Below, in pieces: positions 17,593 to 24,167 of a stretch of DNA of 64,000 bases. Below the pieces are notes generated by a model. It worked only from the letters and a program-made list of their open reading frames with translations, was not told where the DNA came from and searched no databases. Numbering within the stretch: the stretch's first letter is position 1; every line of letters starts with the position of its first letter. A program made the translations under genes and the position numbers. The DNA is taken from NCBI GenBank assembly GCA_946186185.1, contig CAMHMJ010000011.1, positions 17,929 to 81,928 of the forward strand, written 5' to 3'. The DNA comes from an uncultured Treponema sp. (lineage in GTDB: Bacteria > Spirochaetota > Spirochaetia > Treponematales > Treponemataceae).

Positions 17593-20589
17593 ATGGAAAT
17601 ACAGGATTATCTTACCTCTCTTTCAAAAGACGAACTTGTTTTACTTCTCTCGAAGCTCTCTGAAGAAAATGATAAAGTGAGGGAATATCTTCTGGAGCAA
17701 ATTCAGAAGGCTTGGGGGCGGGGGTCGGACAAAGTTCGAATGACGCCTGAAACTAACAACAGTTCTTCAAACAGTAATTTTCATCTTGTTGCAGATAATG
17801 AAAATAGAATAATCCACTCAATTTCTCAAAAAGTTACCCGCACAAGTTCACCTCAGGAAAAAATCAATCTTTATAAATCCTTATTTGTTGGTCGGGAAGA
17901 TGTTTTTGCATTACGATGGCAAAATACCAAAACCGGGAAATGTGGATATTCGCCGGTATGCGGTAACAAGTGGACGCAGGGAAAGTGCGACATGAAAAAA
18001 TATACCTGCAGTACTTGCCCGTATAAACTTCCGTTGCGGCTGGATGACAGATACATTTACAATCATCTTGCAGGAAAGGATGAACAGGCTCGAGATGTTA
18101 TCGGGCTTTATCCATTGATGGAAGGAAATCTTTGTCGGTTCCTTGCAATCGATTTTGACTCGCATAGCTCGGAACCCTGGAAATCCGACATTATAGCTGT
18201 TTACAAAACTTGTGCTGAATTAAATGTTCCTGCATACATGGAAATTTCCCGTTCTGGAAACGGCGGTCACTTATGGTTCTTCTTTAAGGAAAACATTTCT
18301 GCGCAGTTGGCTCGCAACTTAGGTTCCAGCATTCTGAAGCTTTCTATGCAAAAGCGGCATTCTCTTTCTTTTGAGAGCTTTGACAGAATGTTTCCGAATC
18401 AGGATGAAATTCCAAAAGGCGGATATGGAAATTTGATTGCCTTACCATTACAGGGAATAGCGGTGAGGGAAGGTCATTCCGTTTTTGTGGATGAAATATT
18501 TCGACCTTATGAAGACCAGTGGCAGTTTTTGAGTTCGGTTTGGAAGCTTGATGAGAAGACGATTCGAAGCACAATAAGGAAAATAGAAAGTCAGATTCCA
18601 GACTTTGTTGAAAGGGAAGTGGATGAGGTTGTGCGTCATGCAGATTTTGATAAAGTGGCTTCCTCGAATACAGAGGCAGCAGCCTCCGAGCATAACCTCA
18701 ACCACTGTGTAGAAAATCTTTCAAAAGCGGATTTTCCTTCTGAAGTCCAAATTACACTTTCAAATTATGTGGAAATCAATAAATCTGGAGTTTCAGAGCG
18801 TGCATTGGGAATTTTGCGCCGTACGGCAGTCTTCCTTAATCCTGAATATTTTAAAAATCTCAGGATGCATCTTCCTCTATATAACATTCCGCGTTTTATA
18901 GACTGTTCTAAAGAGAATGAAAACTGCCTCCTTCTTCCCCGGGGAAATCTTCAACTGGTTCTTGATAAGATTACAGAGGCAGGGGCCACATATCGAATAA
19001 CGGATAATCGTGAGCCCGGAGAACAAATCAATATTAAATCTAACATTGAACTCTATGATAATCAGAAAGAAGCCCTAAACGAAATGCTAAAATCCGATAT
19101 CGGGATTCTTTCAGCCGGTACTGGTTTTGGAAAAACAGTAGTTGCTTCAGCACTTATTGCTGCGCGTAGAACAAACACACTCATTCTGGTTCAGTCTCAT
19201 GCCCTTCTTGAACAATGGAAAAAAGCTGTCAAACAGTTTTTGGATTTCACTCCCGGAACAATTGCTGCGGGTAAAGATAAATCCACTGGTATTATCGATA
19301 TTGCAATTGTTAATTCTCTCGTTGAAAAGCAATCGGATGAAGTAAAACCCCGTTCATTCAAATATGGAATGGTGATTGTAGATGAATGTCATCATGTTTC
19401 GGCTTTTACAACAGAAAATCTTATGGCAAGTTTTAAAGCAAAATATGTATATGGTCTGACGGCGACACCAATCAGGCGGGACGGACATCAGAAAATCATT
19501 TTTTATCAGTGCGGGAAAATTTTATATTCAACTACCACAAAACAGATGAACGCGGTACAGGATTTTGCTCACTATTTTATCCCCCGTTTTACGAGCTTCC
19601 ATTACATTGCCGAGATAGCGGATAATAAAAATCCTTCCATAAACAAGTATTACGAAAAGATAATTGAAAATACGGCAAGAAATGAACTTATTATTTCTGA
19701 TGTAAGGACCTCTGTAGAAAATCACCGAACTCCGCTTATCCTTTCTGAGAGGGTGGAACATTTGGAGTTATTGGAAGAACAGCTGAAAGATTGCGCGCAG
19801 AATGTAATTCTCATTACTGGAAAGGGAACTCAAAAGCAAAAACGGGAACAGCTGGAAAAACTGAACAGTATTCCATCGGATGAGACCTTGATTATTCTTG
19901 CAACAGGAAAATACGCAGGGGAGGGGTTTGACTATCCGCGAATAGATACGCTGATGCTTGCAATGCCTTTTAGCTGGAAAGGAACACTTTCTCAGTACTG
20001 CGGACGGCTTCATCGAAACTTTGTCGGAAAAGATGAAGTTTTGATTTACGATTATGTTGATTTTAGAGTACCCGTCTTCGACAGAATGTATCAGAATCGT
20101 CTGAAAGGATATAAGCAACTGGGGTATTCCATAAAACCTCAGAATGAGGCTGAAAGTCAGACTTCGCCCATCTGTGAATTCTCGAAGCTTTATTCAAAAG
20201 AGGAATATTTAGCGGATTTTGAAAATGATATTACTAATGCAAAAGCAAAAATAATTATTACGACGCCATATCTTTCAAAAACTGAGGTTCAGACATTTAT
20301 CCTGCTTACAGCAAAAAAGATTGCAGAAGGTGTTTTAATTCATGTTCTTGTGCGAAAAGCATCGGATGAATCAAAGGAAAAGAAGTTGTCCGCCTGTATC
20401 CAGCTTTTAGAAAATATTGGAATTAAAGTAGAAGTTAGAGACGATATTTCTCAAAAAATCGCTATCATTGATGAAAAGGTTTTATGGTATGGAAATATTA
20501 ACTTTTTGGGATATACTGAATCAGAAGAGTGCTGTATGCGAATTCTTAGTTCCAAAATTGCTTCTGAAATAGAAGGTGAGATTGTATAA
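17593..20589 (+). CDS. AEP primase - SF2 helicase - PLD-like fusion (TOTE-type)
   Basis: 998 residues. After a helical N-terminus and a Cys cluster (CGYSPVCG, CSTCP) comes an archaeo-eukaryotic primase domain: DxD in FLAIDFDS (about 182), SGNGGHLWFFF (about 220), NLIALPLQ. A superfamily 2 helicase follows: Walker A GTGFGKT (about 509), VDECHH (about 596), LTATPIRR, and motif VI QYCGRLHR. The last 150 residues are a phospholipase-D-like domain ending IDEKVLWYGNINFLG. The order matches proteins with the AEP-TOTE primase domain, proposed as DNA-targeting conflict proteins. Odd: the PLD HxK motif reads SQK (about 953), so the catalytic His is lost. No RBS. Confidence 0.85.
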   Translation: MEIQDYLTSLSKDELVLLLSKLSEENDKVREYLLEQIQKAWGRGSDKVRMTPETNNSSSNSNFHLVADNENRIIHSISQKVTRTSSPQEKINLYKSLFVGREDVFALRWQNTKTGKCGYSPVCGNKWTQGKCDMKKYTCSTCPYKLPLRLDDRYIYNHLAGKDEQARDVIGLYPLMEGNLCRFLAIDFDSHSSEPWKSDIIAVYKTCAELNVPAYMEISRSGNGGHLWFFFKENISAQLARNLGSSILKLSMQKRHSLSFESFDRMFPNQDEIPKGGYGNLIALPLQGIAVREGHSVFVDEIFRPYEDQWQFLSSVWKLDEKTIRSTIRKIESQIPDFVEREVDEVVRHADFDKVASSNTEAAASEHNLNHCVENLSKADFPSEVQITLSNYVEINKSGVSERALGILRRTAVFLNPEYFKNLRMHLPLYNIPRFIDCSKENENCLLLPRGNLQLVLDKITEAGATYRITDNREPGEQINIKSNIELYDNQKEALNEMLKSDIGILSAGTGFGKTVVASALIAARRTNTLILVQSHALLEQWKKAVKQFLDFTPGTIAAGKDKSTGIIDIAIVNSLVEKQSDEVKPRSFKYGMVIVDECHHVSAFTTENLMASFKAKYVYGLTATPIRRDGHQKIIFYQCGKILYSTTTKQMNAVQDFAHYFIPRFTSFHYIAEIADNKNPSINKYYEKIIENTARNELIISDVRTSVENHRTPLILSERVEHLELLEEQLKDCAQNVILITGKGTQKQKREQLEKLNSIPSDETLIILATGKYAGEGFDYPRIDTLMLAMPFSWKGTLSQYCGRLHRNFVGKDEVLIYDYVDFRVPVFDRMYQNRLKGYKQLGYSIKPQNEAESQTSPICEFSKLYSKEEYLADFENDITNAKAKIIITTPYLSKTEVQTFILLTAKKIAEGVLIHVLVRKASDESKEKKLSACIQLLENIGIKVEVRDDISQKIAIIDEKVLWYGNINFLGYTESEECCMRILSSKIASEIEGEIV

Positions 20590-20610
20590 TATTACCATCG
20601 GAGAAAATTA

Positions 20611-21378
20611 ATGACAAACACTGAGCTAAAACAAATCGCATTAAATCAATCTGCTGAGGATATAGGTTGCCGGGTAAGTGATTTTCTTTCAGATAAGAAT
20701 GTGATTGTTCCCTTTTGTCTGGGGAAAAATGCGCGAAAGTATTATAAAGAGCCCATTACGTGCACATTTGTTTCCTATGGAAGTAACATCGTTGCCGCAA
20801 CCACGGAAGAAGTAGCCCCGCTTGTGTCGGAGTATATTGGCAAGTTTGAGTTTTATCATTGCTTTGAGACGCCAAATATGCACTGGTTTAATGAAAGACT
20901 GGCAGAACGAGGTCATAAGGTTTGTTTTATGGCGGAGTATTATCTTCCCGATGTGAATAAAATTCCGGATGCGGAATGCCAGTACGAAACCCGAATACTT
21001 GTTCAAAAGGATTTCGGGGAATTGTATCTTCCGGAATGGGGAAATGCGCTCTGTGAGGAGCGAAAGCATCTGGATATTCTTGGGGTTGGTGCATATGATG
21101 GAGGCAGACTGGTGGGACTTGCAGCCTGTTCTGCTGATTGCAACGAAATGTGGCAGATTGGTGTAGATGTCCTTCCGGAATACAGGCAAAAAGGAATTGC
21201 AACCTCACTGACAAGTAAACTGGCGCGGGAAATCCTGAAGCGGGGGAAAGTTCCGTTTTATTGCTCTGCATGGTCGAATGTCAGGTCTGCCCGAAATGCG
21301 GCAAAAAGCGGTTTCATTCCTGCATGGGTTGAAATGACCATAAAACCTGCAAGCATTGTTGACGGGATGAATAGTTGA
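20611..21378 (+). CDS. GNAT family N-acetyltransferase
   Basis: 255 residues. The C-terminal half has the acetyl-CoA binding motif (PEYRQKGIATSLTSKLA, from about 189) and a closing YCSAWSNVRSARNAAKSGF typical of GNAT enzymes; the N-terminal half is a diverged GNAT-like lobe. The ATG follows CGGAGA and is 21 bp after the primase-helicase stop, so read-through from that gene is likely. Substrate unknown. Confidence 0.85.
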   Translation: MTNTELKQIALNQSAEDIGCRVSDFLSDKNVIVPFCLGKNARKYYKEPITCTFVSYGSNIVAATTEEVAPLVSEYIGKFEFYHCFETPNMHWFNERLAERGHKVCFMAEYYLPDVNKIPDAECQYETRILVQKDFGELYLPEWGNALCEERKHLDILGVGAYDGGRLVGLAACSADCNEMWQIGVDVLPEYRQKGIATSLTSKLAREILKRGKVPFYCSAWSNVRSARNAAKSGFIPAWVEMTIKPASIVDGMNS

Positions 21379-21422
21379 GATTCCGCCATAGGTTGAATTA
21401 TAAGGGGGATATGGGAGAAAAT

Positions 21423-21779
21423 ATGAAGAAATTTATAGTTTTATTTTTATCAGGTATGATTTTTGCCGGCTGCAAATCTGCAGCATTCAAGACGAGCAAA
21501 AAAACGCTCGAATTTAAGGGAAACCCCACGACGGGCTACACCTGGATTTACACGGTTGAAGACGAGTCGATTATTCAGGTGTCGGAAGAGATAAAATACC
21601 TTGGAGAAAAAGGAATCGTCGGCGCCCCAAGCCTTTTTACCTACACAATCAGATCGGTAAAACCCGGAACAACAAGCTTGAAGTTTGAATACAAGCGCCC
21701 CTGGGAAGAAAAAGCAGCGGAAGAAGTACGGGGTTTTGAGGTGAGGGTAAAAGAAAACGGGGAAATCGTTCTGAAATGA
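21423..21779 (+). CDS. Chagasin-family (I42) protease inhibitor, lipoprotein
   Basis: 118 residues from the ATG at 21423 (GGGAG upstream; a longer reading from 21375 lacks an RBS). Lipobox FAGC at about residue 16. The three inhibitory loops of chagasin are visible: NPTTGYTW, the glycine loop GEKGIVGAPS, and RPWEE. These wedge into the active site of papain-type cysteine proteases. Being surface-anchored, it would act on periplasmic or external cysteine proteases. The window also encodes a C11 cysteine peptidase and a CHAT protein, but I42 is not known to target them. Confidence 0.85.
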   Translation: MKKFIVLFLSGMIFAGCKSAAFKTSKKTLEFKGNPTTGYTWIYTVEDESIIQVSEEIKYLGEKGIVGAPSLFTYTIRSVKPGTTSLKFEYKRPWEEKAAEEVRGFEVRVKENGEIVLK

Positions 21780-21861
21780 ACTGAATTAAACAAATCCGAA
21801 TGGAACAATTGAACAGAATCCACAGAATTTTTTTCCAGTGTTAATATATAAGGCGGTAAAA

Positions 21862-22806
21862 ATGGACTGGAGAACTCCGGCTGTTGCTGATACTGCAATT
21901 TTTCAGGAATGTGCGGTCAGCAATGGTTTTTTTGCAAACAATTACGGCGCAGTAAATTCGATTCTCTATGAAAAGAAATTTCGCTCTCAAATCGCAATTG
22001 AAGGAGAGTGGATTTACGAAAAATATTTTGAAGACGAGAATGCGTGCTTCAGTTTTCCTCACAATATTCATGGGAAGACGGATGATGTAAAAAATGCGCT
22101 GGAGAATTTGATGCAGGAGGTTTCTTCTTCTCTCAAAACTGTAACATTTGAAAATATTACCGCAGATGAAAAGGATATTCTTCTCAGTTTATATCCCTCT
22201 GCAAAAGTTTCTGCCACTCCGGAATCCGGTGACTACATTTACCGCAGGGAAAAGCTTGCTGCTCTCGAAGGAAAAAAACTGAGCCGGAAGAGAAATCACA
22301 TTCATCAGTTTGAAAAAAAATACCCGGATTTTTCATATGAACCTTTGACCCTGCAGAATCTTTCTTCTGCCAGAGAAATTGCAGAAAAATGGCTCAGGGA
22401 AAATGAAGAATCGGCTTCCAAATCCGGATATTTTTCTGATTTAGCAGCTGAAAAAGAAATAATCACTTATGCATTTGATAATTTTGAAGCTTTTTCAGAA
22501 TCCTCTGGAATGACAGGCGGAATCCTTTTTGTGTCTGGAAATCCAGTTGCATTCTGCATCGCCAGCATTTTGAGCCGGAATGTGACTGATGTTCATTTTG
22601 AAAAATGCCTTTCCGGCTTTGCCCGTGACGGCGGCTATACCGTGATAAACAACGAGTTTTCCAAAACAGCCAGAACAGAGTACCTCAACCGCGAAGAAGA
22701 TTTAGGTCTTGAAGGACTTCGAAAGGCAAAACTTTCCTACTATCCGGAAATGGTTCTGGAAAAGTTCAGGATTGAAGTGCCATCTGTAAAGGAAACCGAT
22801 TTATAG
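21862..22806 (+). CDS. DUF2156 (lysyltransferase-like GNAT-fold) protein
   Basis: 314 residues from ATG 21862 (AGGCGG upstream). Typical DUF2156 signals: DYIYRREKLAALEGKKLSRK, RNHIHQFEKKYP, and the closing VINNEFSKTARTEYLNREED followed by KAKLSYYPEMV. This is the GNAT-like fold of MprF C-termini; stand-alone bacterial versions are uncharacterised acyl- or aminoacyl-transferases. The TAG stop is immediately followed, in the same frame, by the DnaB remnant. Confidence 0.85.
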   Translation: MDWRTPAVADTAIFQECAVSNGFFANNYGAVNSILYEKKFRSQIAIEGEWIYEKYFEDENACFSFPHNIHGKTDDVKNALENLMQEVSSSLKTVTFENITADEKDILLSLYPSAKVSATPESGDYIYRREKLAALEGKKLSRKRNHIHQFEKKYPDFSYEPLTLQNLSSAREIAEKWLRENEESASKSGYFSDLAAEKEIITYAFDNFEAFSESSGMTGGILFVSGNPVAFCIASILSRNVTDVHFEKCLSGFARDGGYTVINNEFSKTARTEYLNREEDLGLEGLRKAKLSYYPEMVLEKFRIEVPSVKETDL

Positions 22807-23373
22807 CAGGCGTATAAAATACTTTCGATTAACACAAAGGTTTCCCTCTGGAAAATCAGGAATGGACAGCTTTCTTTAATTGATATGAAAAAAATACATG
22901 ACGCTGCAGGCGGTATCAGCAACGGAAGTTTTTATGTCTCCTGCAATGAAAAATTATCAGTTAGAAATTTTGTAAGACTGTGCAAAAAAGTCTATACCGA
23001 GACTAAATTCAAACTTCTTATAGCTGATACTCGCAACCTTTCAGAAAATAAAAAGGAAGAAATCTGGAATTTCCTATGCGAAATCGAACAGTTTTCAAGA
23101 ATGCTGAACATACCCGTTCTGCTTTTGGTTGAAGAAAAGAGCTTTAAGCGGATAAAAAAGTCTCTTTACGGAAAAGTCAGACAGACAATCTTTTTAGCCC
23201 GCAAAGGCAGAACCGGTGGTAATGATTCCCCGGTTTTTGAAAGTGAAATCAAAATTGTCAGCGAGAAAGGGAAGGAAGTGCGGAAGATTGTGTTTGACGC
23301 CAGCACAAAGGTGTTTGATTTTGGAGGGGTTGAGAAGGGTGAAAATCCTGATAAAATCAGGGAAGATATATAG
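22807..23373 (+). pseudogene. Remnant of DnaB-type replicative helicase C-terminal domain
   Basis: In frame directly after the DUF2156 stop, the sequence reads QAYKILSINTKVSLWKIRNG..., DAAGGISNGSFYVSCNEKLS, KLLIADTRNL, EIEQFSRMLNIPVLLLVE. This order aligns by eye with the DnaB RecA-fold from after the Walker A helix to the 'GTD' glycine region (RKGRTGGNDSPVFESEIKI). The N-terminal domain, linker and Walker A are absent. An ATG at 22885 could give a 162-residue product, but it could not hydrolyse ATP. Alternatively a diverged stand-alone protein of unknown function. Confidence 0.55.
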
Positions 23374-23462
23374 AATCATTGTCAACCTGTATTATTTTTT
23401 ATACTGTATTAAAGCGCCACTTTATAAATTACAACTTTAATTACAAACAAAACGAAACTTGC

Positions 23463-23468
23463 TATCAT
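23463..23468 (+). promoter_or_regulatory. Candidate -10 for the RNA array
   Basis: TATCAT (5 of 6 to consensus) with TTACAA 16 bp upstream; start would fall about 20 bp before the first structured unit. An alternative is TTGTCA (23378) with TACTGT. Neither is decisive. Confidence 0.25.
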
Positions 23469-23493
23469 TAAATTATGAATTGCGGATCTACCA

Positions 23494-23545
23494 AAGATTA
23501 GCTGGCACAAAGCAAGCAATTGTGTAAGTGGAGGCAATTAATCTT
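23494..23545 (+). ncRNA. Structured RNA unit A of the array
   Basis: AAGATTA (23494-23500) pairs perfectly with TAATCTT (23539-23545). Inside, CACAA (23506-23510) and TTGTG (23520-23524) form a second stem with a 9-nt loop. 52 nt; first unit of the array. It shares the AAGA...TCTT closing-stem pattern with units B and C. Not a tRNA. Function inferred only from position. Confidence 0.5.
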
Positions 23546-23563
23546 CTTGAGATGCAGTTCAAA

Positions 23564-23643
23564 AAGACGCGCACAGCAAACTGTCTTTTCTTATAGAATC
23601 AAAGATATGCCTGTAATTGCCGGGCGAAGGCAATTCGCGTCTT
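23564..23643 (+). ncRNA. Cloverleaf-like RNA unit B (tRNA-sized, non-canonical)
   Basis: Closing stem AAGACGCG (23564-23571)/CGCGTCTT (23636-23643), extendable with A-rich/T-rich flanks. Inside are three arms in tRNA order: ACAG(CAAA)CTGT at 23573-23584, TCTTT/AAAGA (23584-23588/23601-23605; the first T is shared, so one arm gives up a pair), and AATTGCC/GGCAATT (23615-23635) with a 7-nt loop GGGCGAA. 80 nt. It lacks the TTCRANY T-loop, so it is tRNA-shaped but not a tRNA. Followed by GTTTTTG. Confidence 0.55.
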
Positions 23644-23649
23644 GTTTTT

Positions 23650-23720
23650 GCTGCTTTAGCACAATGGTAGTGCAGCTGATTTGTAATTAGCAGGTTATAG
23701 GTTCAATCCTATAGGCAGCT
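23650..23720 (+). tRNA. tRNA-Thr (anticodon TGT), non-canonical T-loop
   Basis: Acceptor GCTGCTT/AGGCAGC (one G-T pair), D-stem GCAC/GTGC, anticodon stem GCTGA/TTAGC with loop TTTGTAA giving TGT at 23682-23684. The T-arm ATAGG/CCTAT closes a loop of six bases (TTCAAT) instead of seven. No CCA is encoded. 71 nt. The short T-loop raises doubt about normal function. Confidence 0.75.
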
Positions 23721-23726
23721 CATTCT

Positions 23727-23798
23727 GGAGTTATAGTGAAATGGTTATCACGTCGGCTTGTCACGCCGAGGGTCCGAGTTCAATTCTCGGTAACTCCG
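23727..23798 (+). tRNA. tRNA-Asp (anticodon GTC)
   Basis: Canonical cloverleaf: acceptor GGAGTTA/TAACTCC, D-stem GTGA/TCAC, anticodon stem TCGGC/GCCGA with loop TTGTCAC (GTC at 23760-23762), T-stem CCGAG/CTCGG with loop TTCAATT, discriminator G. No encoded CCA. Six bases after tRNA-Thr. Confidence 0.9.
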
Positions 23799-23800
23799 TA

Positions 23801-23905
23801 AAGATGCTTACAGCAATAGCGAAAGCGAATTAGATCAGTTGGTAGATCATCTGGCTTGATATCCAGAATGCACAAGTTCAAATCTTGTATTCGAGTATGC
23901 ATCTT
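23801..23905 (+). ncRNA. tRNA-like body enclosed in an extended outer stem (unit C)
   Basis: Outer stem AAGATGC-T-TAC (23801-23811) pairs with GTA-T-GCATCTT (23895-23905) with one T-T mismatch, then GTTTTTT. Inside sits a tRNA-like fold: 5-bp acceptor-like CGAAT/ATTCG, D-stem GATC/GATC, anticodon-like stem TCTGG/CCAGA with an 8-nt loop CTTGATAT, and a perfect T-arm ACAAG-TTCAAAT-CTTGT. An extra 14-nt strand with a GCGAAAGC mini-hairpin intrudes on the 5' side. Gene finders might call it tRNA-Ile (GAT) or Ser (TGA), but acceptor and anticodon loop are not compatible with a normal tRNA. Bacterial Y RNAs of the YrlA type also combine a Ro-binding stem with a tRNA-like module (established); equating the two is inference. 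Confidence 0.6.
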
Positions 23906-23912
23906 GTTTTTT

Positions 23913-23985
23913 CGGTCTGTACCACAGCGGCTAATGGAACTGGTTTACACCCAGCTTATCGCAGGTTCGAGTCCTGCCAGACCGA
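23913..23985 (+). tRNA. tRNA-Val (anticodon TAC)
   Basis: Acceptor CGGTCTG/CAGACCG, T-arm GCAGG-TTCGAGT-CCTGC, anticodon loop TTTACAC (TAC at 23946-23948). The anticodon stem has an A-C mismatch at its outer pair and the D-stem has only three pairs (CCA/TGG). Discriminator A, no encoded CCA. Confidence 0.8.
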
Positions 23986-23988
23986 CTA

Positions 23989-24117
23989 ACGACACATGAA
24001 CAGCAAAATGAATGATTGGCTTTAGTACGCGAAAGCGTCTAGAGCTTCACAGCCTATAGCTTTTCAAGATTTGAAGGAGCTTTACTTGAATAGCTGGCAG
24101 AAAGCCCAATGTGTCGT
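23989..24117 (+). ncRNA. Structured RNA unit D, last of the array
   Basis: A perfect 9-bp closing stem ACGACACAT (23989-23997)/ATGTGTCGT (24109-24117), then GTTTTGG. Inside, TTGGCTTT (24016-24023) can pair with AAAGCC(C)AA (24101-24109, with one bulge and overlap at the end), ACGC-GAAA-GCGT makes a GNRA hairpin near 24027-24038, and TTCAAG/CTTGAA (24063-24068/24085-24090) another. 129 nt; ends 50 bp before the DUF2828 start codon. Confidence 0.5.
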
Positions 24118-24167
24118 GTTTTGGCAGAAAGATAATTAAATGGAACGTTGTTTCAAGGAGAAAAAAA

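Noticed and set aside
23801..23905. tmRNA or tRNA with a group I intron
   Set aside because: Too short, no tag reading frame, no Ala-type acceptor G-U pair, and the extra sequence is at the 5' side rather than in the anticodon loop.
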